DNA from: Sphingomonas gilva
GTDB lineage: Bacteria; Pseudomonadota; Alphaproteobacteria; Sphingomonadales; Sphingomonadaceae
Reading direction: 5' to 3'
Length of the DNA: 64,000 bases
Assembly (NCBI RefSeq): GCF_003515075.1
Contig: NZ_QWLV01000002.1
Location: forward strand, 186,001 to 250,000
Shown here: positions 35,743 through 45,459 of the stretch, piece by piece
How the letters are laid out: every line of letters begins with the position of its first letter
How positions within the stretch are numbered: position 1 is the stretch's first letter
Program-made: the position numbers and the translations under genes
Notes under the pieces: model-generated
What the model was told of the DNA's origin: nothing
Database searches by the model: none
What the model saw: only the letters and a program-made list of their open reading frames with translations

Positions 35743-36160
35743 CGAAGACATCCGCCGGCTTCTCGAGGAAACGCGCACCATCGCGATGATCGGCGCGTCC
35801 GACCGGCCCGACCGGCCGAGCTACGGCGTGATGAAGGCGCTCCAGGATCACGGCTACCGCGTCATCCCGGTCAATCCCCAGATCACGGGCGAGCATATCC
35901 ATGGCGAGTTCGTCTTCCGCGAGCTTTCGCAGCTGGGTGATCCGATCGACCTGGTCGACATCTTCCGCCGGCCGAACGCCGCGGGCGAGGCGGTGGACGA
36001 GGCGATCGCGGCGGGCGCGAAGGCGGTCTGGCTGCAGATCGGCGTGATCAACGAGGAGGCGGCCGCCCGCGCCGAGGCGGCGGGCCTCAAGGTGGTGATG
36101 GACCGCTGCCCCAAGATCGAGCTCGCCCGGCTCGGCATCGCGCCCATAGCGGACGCCTGA
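35726..36160 (+). CDS. CoA-binding domain protein (YccU-like)
   Basis: A 144-aa Rossmann-like CoA-binding protein. IAMIGASDRPDRPSYGVMKA matches the nucleotide-binding turn of the succinyl-CoA ligase alpha-type fold, followed by GYRVIPVNPQI, the family's VDIFRRPNAAGEAVDEAI and a late CPKIE. Small stand-alone members have no established enzyme activity. It overlaps mrp by 17 bases, so is co-translated. Confidence 0.88.
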   Translation: MPLTSDEDIRRLLEETRTIAMIGASDRPDRPSYGVMKALQDHGYRVIPVNPQITGEHIHGEFVFRELSQLGDPIDLVDIFRRPNAAGEAVDEAIAAGAKAVWLQIGVINEEAAARAEAAGLKVVMDRCPKIELARLGIAPIADA

Positions 36161-36162
36161 CC

Positions 36163-36954
36163 CTGCACACCCGCGCCGCCCTGCGCGACGACCTCGCCCC
36201 GCTCGGCATCGGGCCGGGCGACATCGTCATGGCGCACGCCGCGGTGTCGCGCGTCGGCCCGGTCCTCGGCGGTCCCGATACGCTGATCGCCGCCCTGCGC
36301 GACGCCGTCGGCCCAGCCGGAACGGTGATGGCCTATACCGATTGGGACGCCTGCTACGAGCCGCTGCTCGACGCCGCAGGCCGCGTGCCCGATGAATGGC
36401 GCGGCCACGTCCCGCCCTTCGATCCCGCCGCCTCGCGCGCGATCCGCGACAATGGCGTGCTGCCCGAATTCCTCCGCACCACGCCCGGCGCGCTGCGCAG
36501 CGGCAGCCCTGGCGCGTCGGTCGCCGCGATCGGCGCGCGGGCCGAATGGCTCACCGCCGATCACCCGCTGGATTTCGGCTACGGGCCGGACACGCCGCTG
36601 GCGAAGCTGGTCGAGGCGCGCGGCAAGGTCGCGATGATCGGCGCCCCGCTCGATACGATGACCCTGCTCCACCACGCCGAGCATCTCGCCCGCGTGCCGG
36701 GCAAGCGCATCAAGCGCGTGGAGGTCCCCTTCGCCCGCGAAGGCGGCGTCGAATGGCGCAGGGTCGAGGAATTCGACACCGCCGAACCCGTGGTGGCAGA
36801 CCTGGCGGACGATTATTTCGCGACGATCGTGGAGGATTTTCTGGCGACCGGGCAGGGCCAGACCGGCCTGGTCGGCGATGCGATGACCATCGTGGTCGAC
36901 GCGGCGGCGATCACGCCCTTCGCGGTCGACTGGATCGAGCGGCGGTGCCGGTAA
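36163..36954 (+). CDS. AAC(3)-family N-acetyltransferase
   Basis: Member of the Antibiotic_NAT family (aminoglycoside 3-N-acetyltransferases and relatives), acetyl-CoA dependent. Family landmarks: VMAHAAVSRVGPVLGGPDTL, FLRTTPGALRSGSPGASVAA, PLAKLVEARGKVAMIGAPLD and LLHHAEHLA. The first canonical start is ATG 36229, but that would delete conserved N-terminal sequence; a CTG at 36163, two bases after the upstream stop, restores HTRAALRDDLAPLGIGPGDI and 263 aa. Many chromosomal members have not been shown to modify drugs, so a resistance role should not be assumed. Confidence 0.82.
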   Translation: MHTRAALRDDLAPLGIGPGDIVMAHAAVSRVGPVLGGPDTLIAALRDAVGPAGTVMAYTDWDACYEPLLDAAGRVPDEWRGHVPPFDPAASRAIRDNGVLPEFLRTTPGALRSGSPGASVAAIGARAEWLTADHPLDFGYGPDTPLAKLVEARGKVAMIGAPLDTMTLLHHAEHLARVPGKRIKRVEVPFAREGGVEWRRVEEFDTAEPVVADLADDYFATIVEDFLATGQGQTGLVGDAMTIVVDAAAITPFAVDWIERRCR

Positions 36955-37161
36955 TCCTCCCTCGCAGCTTCGCTGCGGGGGAGGGGGGCGTAGCGGCGAC
37001 CAGCAATGTGCCGGGGGCACATTGCAGCCGCGGAGCCGGATTGCGAAGCAATCCGTGGCCGAAGCATGGTGGAGGGGGCATCCAGCGCTCGCGAAAGCCC
37101 CCTCCACCACGACGCTGCGCGTCGTGGTCCCCTCCCCCGGAGCTGCGCACCGAGGGAGGAT
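36954..37161. repeat. ATCCTCCC-bounded palindromic element, copy 2 with insert
   Basis: Starts at the preceding stop codon and is bounded by ATCCTCCCTCGCAGC and a complementary GAGGGAGGAT. Inner blocks include GGTGGAGGGGGC / GCCCCCTCCACC as in the copy at 29234-29366. It is longer because of an additional hairpin-containing segment near 37000-37065 (CAATGTGCC / GGCACATTG). It covers the whole gap before tryptophan dioxygenase. Confidence 0.8.
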
Positions 37162-37168
37162 CTCAGCC

Positions 37169-37936
37169 CTAAAGCAGCGTCCTCAAACTCCACAGCTCGG
37201 GAAACGCCCGCTTGGTCAGCGTCGATTCGAGATACGGCACCCCCGCGGTGCCGCCCGTCCCGCGCTTGCCGCCGATGATGCGCGATACGGTCAGCACATG
37301 CTTGTGCCGCCAGGTGGCGAGCGCGTCGTCGATATCGACCAGCTTCTCGGCGAGCTGGTACAATTCCCACCAGCGCGCCGGATCGCGATAGACCTCGGCC
37401 CACGCCGCCTCCACCCCCGGGTCGGGCCGATAGGCGGCCGTCCAGTCGCGCGAAAGGGCGGTTTCCGGCACCGCGAAGCCGGCGCGCGCCAGCGCCGCGT
37501 TGGCCGCGTCCCACAGGCTCGGCCGCGCCGCCGCCCCGGCGGTCATCGGCCCGAACCGCGCGCCGTCGCGGATGCCCAGCATCACCTCGACGGTGCGGAA
37601 CTGGTCGGACTGGAAGCCCGAAGATCTGCCCAGCACATGGCGGAACTCGGTATAGTCGCTCGGCGTCATCGTCGCGAGCACGTCCCACGAAAGCGTCATC
37701 ACCGCCTGGATGCGGCTGACCCGCGCCAGGCTCTTATACGCCTCGACCGGCCGGTCCTGGTCGATCAGCGACTGCGCCAGCGCGATCTCGGCGATCGCCT
37801 GCTTCAGCCACAGCTCCTTGGTCTGGTGGATGACGATGAACAGCAGCTCGTCATGCCTGTCGGAGATCGGATGCTGCGCGGAAAGGATGTCGTCGAGCGC
37901 GAGATAGCGCCCATAGGTCATGTCGGTGTCGGTCAT
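37169..37936 (-). CDS. kynA: Tryptophan 2,3-dioxygenase
   Basis: Haem enzyme that opens the indole ring of L-tryptophan to N-formylkynurenine. The 255-aa protein starts MTDTDMTYGRYLALDDILSA and shows HDELLFIVIHQTKELWLKQ (substrate-binding helix) and WRHKHVLTVSRIIGGKRGTG, which carries the proximal histidine and the flexible substrate-closing loop. Later kynurenine-pathway genes are not adjacent, so it is an isolated entry step. Confidence 0.95.
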   Translation of the reverse strand: MTDTDMTYGRYLALDDILSAQHPISDRHDELLFIVIHQTKELWLKQAIAEIALAQSLIDQDRPVEAYKSLARVSRIQAVMTLSWDVLATMTPSDYTEFRHVLGRSSGFQSDQFRTVEVMLGIRDGARFGPMTAGAAARPSLWDAANAALARAGFAVPETALSRDWTAAYRPDPGVEAAWAEVYRDPARWWELYQLAEKLVDIDDALATWRHKHVLTVSRIIGGKRGTGGTAGVPYLESTLTKRAFPELWSLRTLL

Positions 37937-37956
37937 TCGCCCGCCATAACCCCATC

Positions 37957-37980
37957 CGTCGCCCCTGCGAAGGCAGGGGC
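37957..37980. repeat. Solo arm of the CGTCGCCCCTGC palindrome
   Basis: CGTCGCCCCTGC, GAA centre, GGCAGGGGC, a single arm of the family, located between the divergent tryptophan dioxygenase and HTH genes, about 20 bases upstream of the dioxygenase start. Confidence 0.7.
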
Positions 37981-38024
37981 CGCAAGCCGTGGCGAGCAGC
38001 CGCCGTCAGCGCATTTTTCGCTGT

Positions 38025-38046
38025 CCTACATAGAACCATATAGGTT
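38025..38046 (+). promoter_or_regulatory. AT-rich operator-like palindrome upstream of the HTH gene
   Basis: CCTACATA, G, AACC, ATATA, GGTT is an AT-rich island in very GC-rich DNA, 12 bases before the HTH gene's ATG. AACC/GGTT is a perfect inner dyad. The same arrangement, with fuller symmetry, occurs on the other strand at 49330-49358. It probably holds the promoter and operator of the HTH gene; autoregulation is inferred. Confidence 0.5.
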
Positions 38047-38057
38047 ACCATACGCAA

Positions 38058-38747
38058 ATGAGAATCACCACAACCACCAAGCGCCGTCCCGATTACGGCT
38101 GGACCGCCGCCGCCCAGGCCCGTTTCTGCGCCGTCATCGCCGAGGGCGGAGGCGTCCGCGCCGCCGCCCGCGCCTGCGGGCTGTCCGCCGCCGGCGCCTA
38201 TGCGCTGCGCAAGCGGCCCTGCGGCGCGCGCTTCGCGGCGGATTGGGACGCGGCGCTCGCCACGCGCCGCCGGCTGCGCGCCGAACGCGCGCTGGCGCGC
38301 CGGCCCGCGCGCATCCGCCGGCTCGTCGAAGCGTTCCGCGCCCGCGGCACGGCCCCGGACGAACATACGTTTGAGGGGCGAATTCCTCAAAAGCGTCAAC
38401 TTGCGCGTGCCGGGATCGCACCGCGCGCCGGAATTTCCGGCGCGGAGCCGCAAATCTCCCAAAAGCGTCAACTTGCGGACGCTGGATCAAGCGAGCAGTG
38501 CTCAGGCGTCGACCTGCGATTTTCTCAAAACCGTCAACTTGCGCGGCAGGTCGCCCCTGCATCAGCGGAGTCTCAAAACCGTCAATCTGCGGTGGCAGGC
38601 TTCGCCTTACCCAATCGTCATGCCGGATTCATTCCGGCATCCATCGGGCCGCACATTCAGAGTCGCGCGATAATGCTCAAAACGCCGCAGCCCCCGGCGG
38701 CAGCGCTCGTGGACGGACGGACGGAACCCGGAGCGAGTCCGCGGTGA
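38058..38747 (+). CDS. Small HTH-domain protein with repeat-derived C-terminus
   Basis: Residues about 10-100 look real: a basic start, then WTAAAQARFCAVIAEGGGV and the helix-turn-helix AAARACGLSAAGAYALRKRP with FAADWDAALATRRRL after it, a pattern I associate with unnamed HTH proteins common in sphingomonads. From about residue 105 the sequence is encoded by four spaced DNA repeats (QKRQLA, QKRQLA, QNRQLA, QNRQSA) and then by another palindromic repeat (GCCGGATTCATTCCGGC), so the C-terminal half may be non-functional read-through. The repeats keep this frame (spacings 72, 66, 48). It ends nine bases before the convergent dapD end. Function unknown. Confidence 0.55.
   Translation: MRITTTTKRRPDYGWTAAAQARFCAVIAEGGGVRAAARACGLSAAGAYALRKRPCGARFAADWDAALATRRRLRAERALARRPARIRRLVEAFRARGTAPDEHTFEGRIPQKRQLARAGIAPRAGISGAEPQISQKRQLADAGSSEQCSGVDLRFSQNRQLARQVAPASAESQNRQSAVAGFALPNRHAGFIPASIGPHIQSRAIMLKTPQPPAAALVDGRTEPGASPR
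38386..38591. repeat. Four spaced copies of CTCAAAA-N3-GTCAACTTGCG
   Basis: Copies start at 38386 (CTCAAAAGCGTCAACTTGCG), 38458 (CCCAAAAGCGTCAACTTGCG), 38524 (CTCAAAACCGTCAACTTGCG) and 38572 (CTCAAAACCGTCAATCTGCG). The DNA between copies is unrelated GC-rich sequence. The first copy's left end pairs with TTTGAGG just upstream (38370-38376) to form a hairpin. Similar copies occur at 49150-49170 and 49221-49241 on the other strand. Confidence 0.85.
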
Positions 38748-38756
38748 CGGCATATG

Positions 38757-39575
38757 TCAGTCCCTCAGCAGCTCGTTGATGCTGGTCTTCGATCGCGTCT
38801 GCTCGTCCACCCGCTTGACGATCACCGCGCAGTAGAGCGCGGGCTTGCCGTCGCCCCCGCCCAGGCTGCCGGGCACGACCACCGCATAGGGCGGCACCTC
38901 TCCGCGGAACACCTCGCCCGTCGCGCGGTCGACGATCCTGGTCGAGGCGCCCAGATAGACGCCCATCGACAGCACCGCGCCCTCGCCCACGCGCACGCCC
39001 TCGGCCACCTCGGCGCGCGCGCCGATGAACGCGCCGTCGCCGATGATGACGGGATCGGCCTGCAGCGGCTCCAGCACCCCGCCGATCCCCGCCCCGCCCG
39101 AGATATGGACGTCGCGCCCGATCTGCGCGCAGCTGCCCACCGTCGCCCAGCCGTCGATCATCGATCCCTCGCCGACATAGGCGCCGATATTGACGAAGCT
39201 GGGCATCAGCACCGCGCCGCGCCCGATGAACGCGCCGCGGCGGACGATGCTGCCCGGAACCGCGCGGAAGCCGGCCTCGCGAAAGCGGTTCTCGCCCCAG
39301 CCCTCGAACTTGGACGGCACCTTGTCGAACCAGGCACTGCCGCCCGGCCCCGGCATCACGGCATTGTCGTTCAGCCGGAAGGAAAGCAGCACCGCCTTCT
39401 TCAGCCACTGGTTGACCCGCCAGCCGTCGCCGTCTGGCTCGGCCACCCGCGCCTTGCCCGAATCGAGCAGATCGAGCGCGGTCGCCACCGCATCGCGCAC
39501 CGCGCCGGTGGTGGCGGTCGAGACGCTCGCGCGGTCCTCCCACGCGGCGTCGATCGTGGCTTCGAGGTCGGTCAA
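38757..39575 (-). CDS. dapD: 2,3,4,5-tetrahydropyridine-2,6-dicarboxylate N-succinyltransferase
   Basis: Succinylase branch of diaminopimelate/lysine synthesis, supplying peptidoglycan. The left-handed beta-helix is evident from hexapeptide repeats ([60 protein letters not shown]). The start is most likely TTG 39575, overlapping the stop of the HAD gene (TTGA) and giving [15 protein letters not shown], 272 aa. The very long frame extending further upstream on this strand is antisense/out-of-frame sequence. No other dap genes are near. Confidence 0.93.
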   Translation of the reverse strand: MTDLEATIDAAWEDRASVSTATTGAVRDAVATALDLLDSGKARVAEPDGDGWRVNQWLKKAVLLSFRLNDNAVMPGPGGSAWFDKVPSKFEGWGENRFREAGFRAVPGSIVRRGAFIGRGAVLMPSFVNIGAYVGEGSMIDGWATVGSCAQIGRDVHISGGAGIGGVLEPLQADPVIIGDGAFIGARAEVAEGVRVGEGAVLSMGVYLGASTRIVDRATGEVFRGEVPPYAVVVPGSLGGGDGKPALYCAVIVKRVDEQTRSKTSINELLRD

Positions 39576-40243
39576 GCGGGTTCTCCCATCAGTTCGTTGA
39601 GCCATTGGCCCAGATCGGTGGTGCGATGATCGATGAAGCTGTCGCAGGGGCCCACGCCGGCGTCCTCCGATCCGTTGTCGATCCACAAGGTGGTCATGCC
39701 GATCGCCTTGGCCGGGGCCAGGTTGCGCGGCATGTCGTCGGCGAACAGGCTTTCCGCCGGATCGATGCCGAAGCGGTCGCACAGCGATCGATAGGCGCGC
39801 GCGTCGGGCTTGGGCACATAGGCGCAGGCCTGGATGTCGTGCACCGCCTCGAAGCAGCCGCCCAGCCCCAGCCGATCGAGCACGCGGCGGGCATGGCCGT
39901 CGCTGCCGTTGGTGAAGATCAGCTTGCGCCCCGGCAGCCGCGCGATCGTGTCGGCCAGCGCCGGATCGCCGGTCAGCGCATCCAGCGCGATGTCGTGGAC
40001 GTATTCGAGGAATTCGCGCGGATCGACATCGTGCGTCTCCATCAACCCCGAAAGCGTCGTGCCATGGCTGACGAACAGCGCCTTCTGCACCCGGTACGCC
40101 TCCTCGGCGTCGCAGCCCAGCAGCCGCTGCACGAACGCGCCCATCCGCTCGTCGATCAGCGCGAACAGCCCCGAAGCCGCCGGATAGAGCGTGTTGTCGA
40201 GGTCGAATATCCAGTTGCGGACATGGGGCAGTTGCGCGAGCAT
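39572..40243 (-). CDS. HAD-superfamily pyrimidine 5'-nucleotidase
   Basis: A 223-aa HAD hydrolase. Motif I is [20 protein letters not shown], motif [11 protein letters not shown], and motifs [14 protein letters not shown] and [18 protein letters not shown] with a helical cap places it with the Sdt1/Phm8-like pyrimidine nucleotidases. It is translationally coupled to dapD downstream; the metabolic reason for the pairing is unclear. Confidence 0.88.
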   Translation of the reverse strand: MLAQLPHVRNWIFDLDNTLYPAASGLFALIDERMGAFVQRLLGCDAEEAYRVQKALFVSHGTTLSGLMETHDVDPREFLEYVHDIALDALTGDPALADTIARLPGRKLIFTNGSDGHARRVLDRLGLGGCFEAVHDIQACAYVPKPDARAYRSLCDRFGIDPAESLFADDMPRNLAPAKAIGMTTLWIDNGSEDAGVGPCDSFIDHRTTDLGQWLNELMGEPA

Positions 40244-40374
40244 GGTCGCCGCGCGGCATATCGAGGCGACCGGCGGCGGACAAGCACGGCGCGCGCTGCT
40301 TTTGGCCGGGGGCGGTTAAGTCACCGGAAAGCAAAGCGAAGTTATATGCCGCCCGTTGGGGCGAGGGTTTTGGT

Positions 40375-42630
40375 ATGATCAGCGTGAACTTCAGGGCATC
40401 GGTCGCGGTCGCGGCGATGCTGGCGCTCGGCGCGTGCGGCGGCGGATCGGGCGGTCCCGGCCGCACGCCGCGGCCGCCCGCCGCGCCCACCCCCACGCCG
40501 CCCCCGGCGCCGACACCCACCCCAACCCCGCCGACGACCTTCGACACGGGCGAGTACCGGGCGTCGATCGGCCCGACGTCGATGCGCGCGCTCACCGCCT
40601 ATGATCGCGGCTTCAGCGGTCAGGGCGTGATGATCGGCATCGTCGACAGCGGCATCGATCTGCAGAGCGTGGAGTTCGACAACCGCATCAGCCCCCTGTC
40701 GCGCGACTTCGCGGGCAACGGCTCGGCCGACGATGTCGGCGGCCACGGCACCGCAGTCGCCTTCACCGCCGCTGGACGGCGCAACGGCGTCGGCACCCAC
40801 GGCGCGGCGCCGCAGGCGACGGTGCTGGCGCTCCGCACCGACGAGCCCGGCAGCTGCGCCGGCGCGGACGGCTGCCAGCATCCCGACGACGCCATCGCCC
40901 GCGCGGTCGATCATGCCGTCGCCAGCGGCGCGCGCGTGATCAACATGTCGCTTGGCGGATCGCCGATGAGCAGCGGCCTGACCCAGGCGGTGTCGCGCGC
41001 GACTGCCGCGGGCGTGGTGCTCGTCATTTCGGCGGGCAACGATTCGGAGGCGAACCCCGATCAGTTCGCCGCCATCGCCACGACCTCGGCCGCGCGCGGC
41101 CAGGTGATCATCGCCGGCTCGGTCGGCGTCGGCGATCTCATCTCCGATTTCAGCAATCGCGCCGGCACCGGGCGTCAGGCCTATCTCGCCGCGGTCGGCG
41201 AAGGCGTGCGCGCGCCCAATGAGAATTCGGAGCCGTTCATCTGGTCCGGCACCTCGTTCGCCGCGCCGCAGATCTCGGGCGCGGTCGCGCTGCTCGCCCA
41301 GGCCTTTCCCAACCTGACCGGCGCGCAGATCGTCCAGCTGCTCTACACCAGCGCGCGCGATGCCGGGCCGAGCGGGACCGACGCGATCTACGGCCGCGGC
41401 ATCCTCGATCTGACCCGCGCCTTCGAGCCGCAGGGCGGAACGTCCAACGCCTCGACCGGCGGAGCCATCTCGTCGGGCGTGAACGGCGTGCTGGGCGCGC
41501 CGATGGGCGATGCCTCGCAGGGATCGCTCGGTGCGGTGGTGCTCGACGGCTTCGATCGCGCCTTCGCGCTGGAGCTTGGCCAGTCGATCGCGCGCGCCGC
41601 GCCTTCGCCGCGTTTCGTCCGCTCGCTCGAGGGACGCCGCATCACGCAAGCCGGCGCGCTCGGCCCGGCGAGCATCGCGCTCACCGTCGCCTCGGGCCGC
41701 GATCGTTCGAATGTCGAACGGCTGCGCCTGGCCAATGCGGACGCCGTCGCCGCGCGCACGCTGGCGGGCTATGTCGCGCAGCGCTTGAGCGGCGCGGACA
41801 CCGTCGCGCTGGGCTTCGGAGAGACCGGGACCAGCCTCGGCGCGCTGCTCAAAGGCCGCGCCGAGCCCGCCTTCCTCGTCGCGGGCGACCCGACCCGCAG
41901 CGCCGGCTTCGACGCCGCGCCCGATGTCGCCTTCGCCTGGCGGCGCATGGTGGGGCCGGTCGGCGTCACCGCCAGCGTCGAGCGCGGCGATGCGCTGTCA
42001 CGCCGCGCCGATGCGCTCGCCGGCCTGCGCGATCCCTGGGCGCGCGATCCCTATGACCGCGTGTCGCTCGGGCTCGATCGCCGCTGGGGCGCCTTCGGCC
42101 TGTCGCTCACCGGATCATGGATGCGCGAAAGCGAAACCGTGCTCGGCGCGCGCTTCTCGCCGGGCGTCGGCGCGGCCAACGCGACCAGCTGGTTCGCCGA
42201 CATGCGCGCGGGCGGCGAACTGGGCGGCGGCTGGCAAGTGTCCGGCTCGATGCGCCAGGGCTGGACGCTGGCGGAGACGCGCGGCGGCGTCGGCGGCGGC
42301 GGCCTGATCCGCACCGCCGGCTATGCCCTAGAGCTGGCGCATGACGGCGGCTTCGGCCTGCGCCTCTCGCAGCCCTTGCGCGTCGAAAGCGGCGCGATCG
42401 GCGTGCTGCTCGCCTCGGAGTACGATTATGCCAGCGGCGTCACCGCCAGCAGCCTGCAGCGGATCAACCTGACGCCCGAGGGCCGCGAGATCGCGCTGGA
42501 GGCGCGCTACGGCCTCGCCCTGGGCGATGGCTGGATGGACGCCAACCTGTTCTGGCGGCGCGATCCGGGCCATTTCGCCGCTCTGCCGGACGATATGGGC
42601 GCGGCGCTGCGCTTCACCATAGGGCTTTGA
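40375..42630 (+). CDS. S8 subtilisin-like protease with barrel-like C-terminus
   Basis: A 751-aa exported protease. The signal peptide ends in a lipobox-like LALGAC (about residue 21), followed by a Pro/Thr-rich linker ([16 protein letters not shown]). The S8 catalytic triad is complete: D in [11 protein letters not shown] in [11 protein letters not shown] in [12 protein letters not shown]. The region from about residue 400 alternates Gly/aromatic strands and ends [10 protein letters not shown], resembling an autotransporter barrel, but a lipid anchor plus barrel would be unusual. It follows dapD and the HAD gene, divergently transcribed. Substrate unknown. Confidence 0.85.
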   Translation: MISVNFRASVAVAAMLALGACGGGSGGPGRTPRPPAAPTPTPPPAPTPTPTPPTTFDTGEYRASIGPTSMRALTAYDRGFSGQGVMIGIVDSGIDLQSVEFDNRISPLSRDFAGNGSADDVGGHGTAVAFTAAGRRNGVGTHGAAPQATVLALRTDEPGSCAGADGCQHPDDAIARAVDHAVASGARVINMSLGGSPMSSGLTQAVSRATAAGVVLVISAGNDSEANPDQFAAIATTSAARGQVIIAGSVGVGDLISDFSNRAGTGRQAYLAAVGEGVRAPNENSEPFIWSGTSFAAPQISGAVALLAQAFPNLTGAQIVQLLYTSARDAGPSGTDAIYGRGILDLTRAFEPQGGTSNASTGGAISSGVNGVLGAPMGDASQGSLGAVVLDGFDRAFALELGQSIARAAPSPRFVRSLEGRRITQAGALGPASIALTVASGRDRSNVERLRLANADAVAARTLAGYVAQRLSGADTVALGFGETGTSLGALLKGRAEPAFLVAGDPTRSAGFDAAPDVAFAWRRMVGPVGVTASVERGDALSRRADALAGLRDPWARDPYDRVSLGLDRRWGAFGLSLTGSWMRESETVLGARFSPGVGAANATSWFADMRAGGELGGGWQVSGSMRQGWTLAETRGGVGGGGLIRTAGYALELAHDGGFGLRLSQPLRVESGAIGVLLASEYDYASGVTASSLQRINLTPEGREIALEARYGLALGDGWMDANLFWRRDPGHFAALPDDMGAALRFTIGL

Positions 42631-42661
42631 ACATCAGGTACGGCTCCCCATCTGTAGCGCC

Positions 42662-43660
42662 ATGACCGCCTATTCGCTGCTCGATCTCGTCCCCGTCGTC
42701 GAAGGCGGCGATGTCGCGACGTCGCTCGCCCGCGCCGCCGATCTCGCCTGGCATGTCGAGGGCCTGGGCTTCACCCGCTACTGGGTCGCCGAGCATCACG
42801 GCATGGAGGGCATCGCCAGCGCCGCCACCGCGGTCGTCATCGGCCATGTCGCCGCCGCCACCTCGACGATCCGCGTCGGCGCCGGCGGCATCATGCTGCC
42901 CAACCACGCCCCGCTGGTCATAGCCGAGCAGTTCGGCACCCTCGACGCACTGTTCCCCGGCCGGATCGACCTCGGCCTCGGCCGCGCGCCCGGCTCCGAC
43001 CAGCGCGTCGCGGCGGCGATGCGCCGCAACCTCGACACCGATCCCAACGCCTTCCCGCGCGACGTGCTCGAGCTGCAGAGCTATTTCGCCGATGACGGCC
43101 AGACCGGCATCCGCGCCACCCCCGGCGCCGGCGCGCAGGTCGAGCTCTACATCCTCGGCTCCAGCCTGTTCGGCGCGCAGCTCGCCGCCGCGCTCGGGCT
43201 GCCCTACGCCTTCGCCAGCCACTTCGCCCCGCAATTGCTGGACGAAGCGCTCGACATCTACCGCCGCCAGTTCCGCCCCAGCGAAACCTGCCCCAAGCCA
43301 TACGCCATGGCCGGCTTCAACGTCTTCGCCGCCGCCACCGATGACGAGGCCGAGTATCTCGCCGCCTCGATGCAGCAGAGCTTCGTCGCGCTCCGCACCG
43401 GCAATCCGGGCAAGCTCAAGCCCCCGGTTCGCGGCTATCGTGACACATTGCCACCGCAGGCCAGCGCCATGCTCAACGGGGTTCTTTCCGCTACGGCGAC
43501 CGGCAATCCCACCAAGGTCCGCGCGGAGATTGCGGCGTTCATCGAACGCACCGGCGCCGACGAACTGATTCTGACCAGCTCGATCTACGATCCCGAAGCG
43601 CGAAAGCGCAGCCTGACGATCGCAGCGGAGGCAATGACCGGGCTAGCGAAGGCCGCCTAG
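42662..43660 (+). CDS. LLM-class flavin-dependent oxidoreductase
   Basis: Bacterial luciferase-like TIM-barrel monooxygenase, 332 aa. Family features: [60 protein letters not shown] and [14 protein letters not shown]. It belongs to the YhbW/MsnO8-like group that uses FMNH2; substrate unknown. It is convergent with sdhA: the two genes share the last four bases, with CTAG supplying both stop codons. Confidence 0.9.
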   Translation: MTAYSLLDLVPVVEGGDVATSLARAADLAWHVEGLGFTRYWVAEHHGMEGIASAATAVVIGHVAAATSTIRVGAGGIMLPNHAPLVIAEQFGTLDALFPGRIDLGLGRAPGSDQRVAAAMRRNLDTDPNAFPRDVLELQSYFADDGQTGIRATPGAGAQVELYILGSSLFGAQLAAALGLPYAFASHFAPQLLDEALDIYRRQFRPSETCPKPYAMAGFNVFAAATDDEAEYLAASMQQSFVALRTGNPGKLKPPVRGYRDTLPPQASAMLNGVLSATATGNPTKVRAEIAAFIERTGADELILTSSIYDPEARKRSLTIAAEAMTGLAKAA

Positions 43661-45459
43661 TAAACCCGCTTCTTCGGCTTGATGTACTCGACCTCGTCGG
43701 TCAGCGTGTAGTCATGGACCGGGCGGTAATCGATGCTGGTCGCCCCGCCCCTGCCGCCCCAGCCGTCGAACCAGGCGATGGTGTGCTTCATCCATTGGTC
43801 GTCATGGCGCTCGGGATAGTCCTCGTGCATGTGCGCGCCGCGGCTTTCCTTGCGATTGCGCGCGCCGTTGATCGTGACGAGCGCCTGCGAGACGAGATTG
43901 TCGAGCTCAAGCGTCTCGATCAGGTCGGTGTTCCAGATCAGGCTCCGGTCGGTGACGGCGATGTCGCCCATCGACCTGTAGACCTCGTCCATCCTGGCGA
44001 TGCCCTCGGCCATCAGTTCGTCGGTGCGGAAGACGGCGCAATGTTTCTGCATGGTCTTCTGCATCGCGTCGCGGATGCGCGCGGTGGGCGTGCCGCCTTT
44101 GGCCTGGCGGAAATGATCGAGCCGGCCCAGCGCGAACTCTTCCGAGCCCTTGGGCAGCGGCTGGTGCGCGGTGCCGGGCTTGACGATCTCGGCTATGCGG
44201 TGGCCCGTCGCGCGGCCGAACACCACCAGATCGATCAGGCTGTTGGAGCCGAGCCGGTTGGCGCCGTGGACCGAAACACACGCCGCCTCGCCCACCGCGA
44301 ACAGGCCGGGGACGACGCTGTCGGGATTGCCGTCCTTCAGCGTCACCACCTCGCCATGATAGTTACAGGGAATGCCGCCCATATTGTAGTGGACGGTCGG
44401 CACCACCGGCAGCGGCTGGCGGGTCAGGTCGACGCCGGCGAAGACCTTGCCGGTCTCGGTGATCCCCGGCAGCCGCTCGTGCAGCACCTTGGGATCGATA
44501 TGGTCGAGGTGAAGGTAGATATGGTCCTTCTCCTTGCCCACGCCGCGCCCTTCGCGGATCTCCATCGCCATCGATCGCGACACCACGTCGCGGCTGGCGA
44601 GGTCCTTCGCTGACGGGGCGTAGCGCTCCATGAAGCGCTCGCCCTCGGAATTGGTGAGATACCCGCCCTCGCCGCGCGCGCCCTCGGTGATCAGCACCCC
44701 CGCGCCGTAGATGCCGGTCGGGTGGAACTGGACGAACTCCATGTCCTGCAGCGGCAAGCCCGCGCGCAGCACCATGCCGCCGCCGTCGCCGGTGCAGGTG
44801 TGCGCCGAGGTGGCGGACTGATAGACGCGGCCACAGCCGCCCGTCGCCAGCACCACCGCATGACTGCGGAAGCGGTGGATCGACCCGTCCTCCATGCACA
44901 AGGCGATCACGCCCCGGCACGCGCCATTCTCCATGATCAGGTCGAGCGCGAAATATTCGACGAAGAAATCGGCGTCGTACTTCAGGCTCTGCTGATAGAG
45001 CGCGTGCAGCATCGCATGGCCGGTGCGGTCCGCGGCGGCGCAGGTGCGCTGCGCCGGCGGGCCCTCGCCCATATTCTGCATCATCCCGCCGAACGGGCGC
45101 TGGTAGATCTTGCCTTCCTCGGTGCGGCTGAACGGCACCCCGGCATGTTCGAGCTCGTAGACGGCAGCGGGCGCCTCGCGGCAGAGATATTCGATCGCGT
45201 CCTGGTCTCCGAGCCAGTCGGAACCCTTGACAGTGTCGTACATGTGCCAGGTCCAGTGGTCCGGGCCCATATTGCCGAGGCTGGCGGCGATGCCGCCCTG
45301 CGCCGCGACGGTGTGGCTGCGCGTCGGGAACACCTTGGTGATGCACGCCGTCTTGAGGCCCGATTCGGCGATCCCCATCGTGGCGCGCAGGCCCGATCCG
45401 CCCGCGCCGACGACCACGGCGTCATAGACATGATCGATGATCTTGTAGGCTGCGGTCAC
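43657..45459 (-). CDS. sdhA: Succinate dehydrogenase flavoprotein subunit
   Basis: Catalytic subunit of complex II, oxidising succinate to fumarate with covalently bound FAD. The 600-aa protein has the FAD-binding start [20 protein letters not shown], the FAD-attachment histidine in [34 protein letters not shown] and [20 protein letters not shown]. It begins with GTG, overlapping the sdhD stop. sdhB, usually the next gene, is not found downstream: the region is occupied by the convergent LLM gene. Confidence 0.96.
   Translation of the reverse strand: MTAAYKIIDHVYDAVVVGAGGSGLRATMGIAESGLKTACITKVFPTRSHTVAAQGGIAASLGNMGPDHWTWHMYDTVKGSDWLGDQDAIEYLCREAPAAVYELEHAGVPFSRTEEGKIYQRPFGGMMQNMGEGPPAQRTCAAADRTGHAMLHALYQQSLKYDADFFVEYFALDLIMENGACRGVIALCMEDGSIHRFRSHAVVLATGGCGRVYQSATSAHTCTGDGGGMVLRAGLPLQDMEFVQFHPTGIYGAGVLITEGARGEGGYLTNSEGERFMERYAPSAKDLASRDVVSRSMAMEIREGRGVGKEKDHIYLHLDHIDPKVLHERLPGITETGKVFAGVDLTRQPLPVVPTVHYNMGGIPCNYHGEVVTLKDGNPDSVVPGLFAVGEAACVSVHGANRLGSNSLIDLVVFGRATGHRIAEIVKPGTAHQPLPKGSEEFALGRLDHFRQAKGGTPTARIRDAMQKTMQKHCAVFRTDELMAEGIARMDEVYRSMGDIAVTDRSLIWNTDLIETLELDNLVSQALVTINGARNRKESRGAHMHEDYPERHDDQWMKHTIAWFDGWGGRGGATSIDYRPVHDYTLTDEVEYIKPKKRVY

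Noticed and set aside
36163..36954. Acquired antibiotic-resistance gene
   Set aside because: No mobile element or compositional break surrounds it, and chromosomal members of this family often have no shown drug activity.
38386..38591. CRISPR-like array
   Set aside because: Only four short copies with unequal spacing and no cas genes.
38200..38673. Alternative frame with FLKSVNL-type peptide repeats
   Set aside because: The repeat is at DNA level and appears in several frames; the HTH signature is only in the frame starting at 38058, and the frame is not kept at 49.2 kb.
38757..40595. A 612-residue fusion of unknown sequence with DapD
   Set aside because: The N-terminal part is antisense or out-of-frame over the HAD and protease genes; DapD homology starts only at about 39575.
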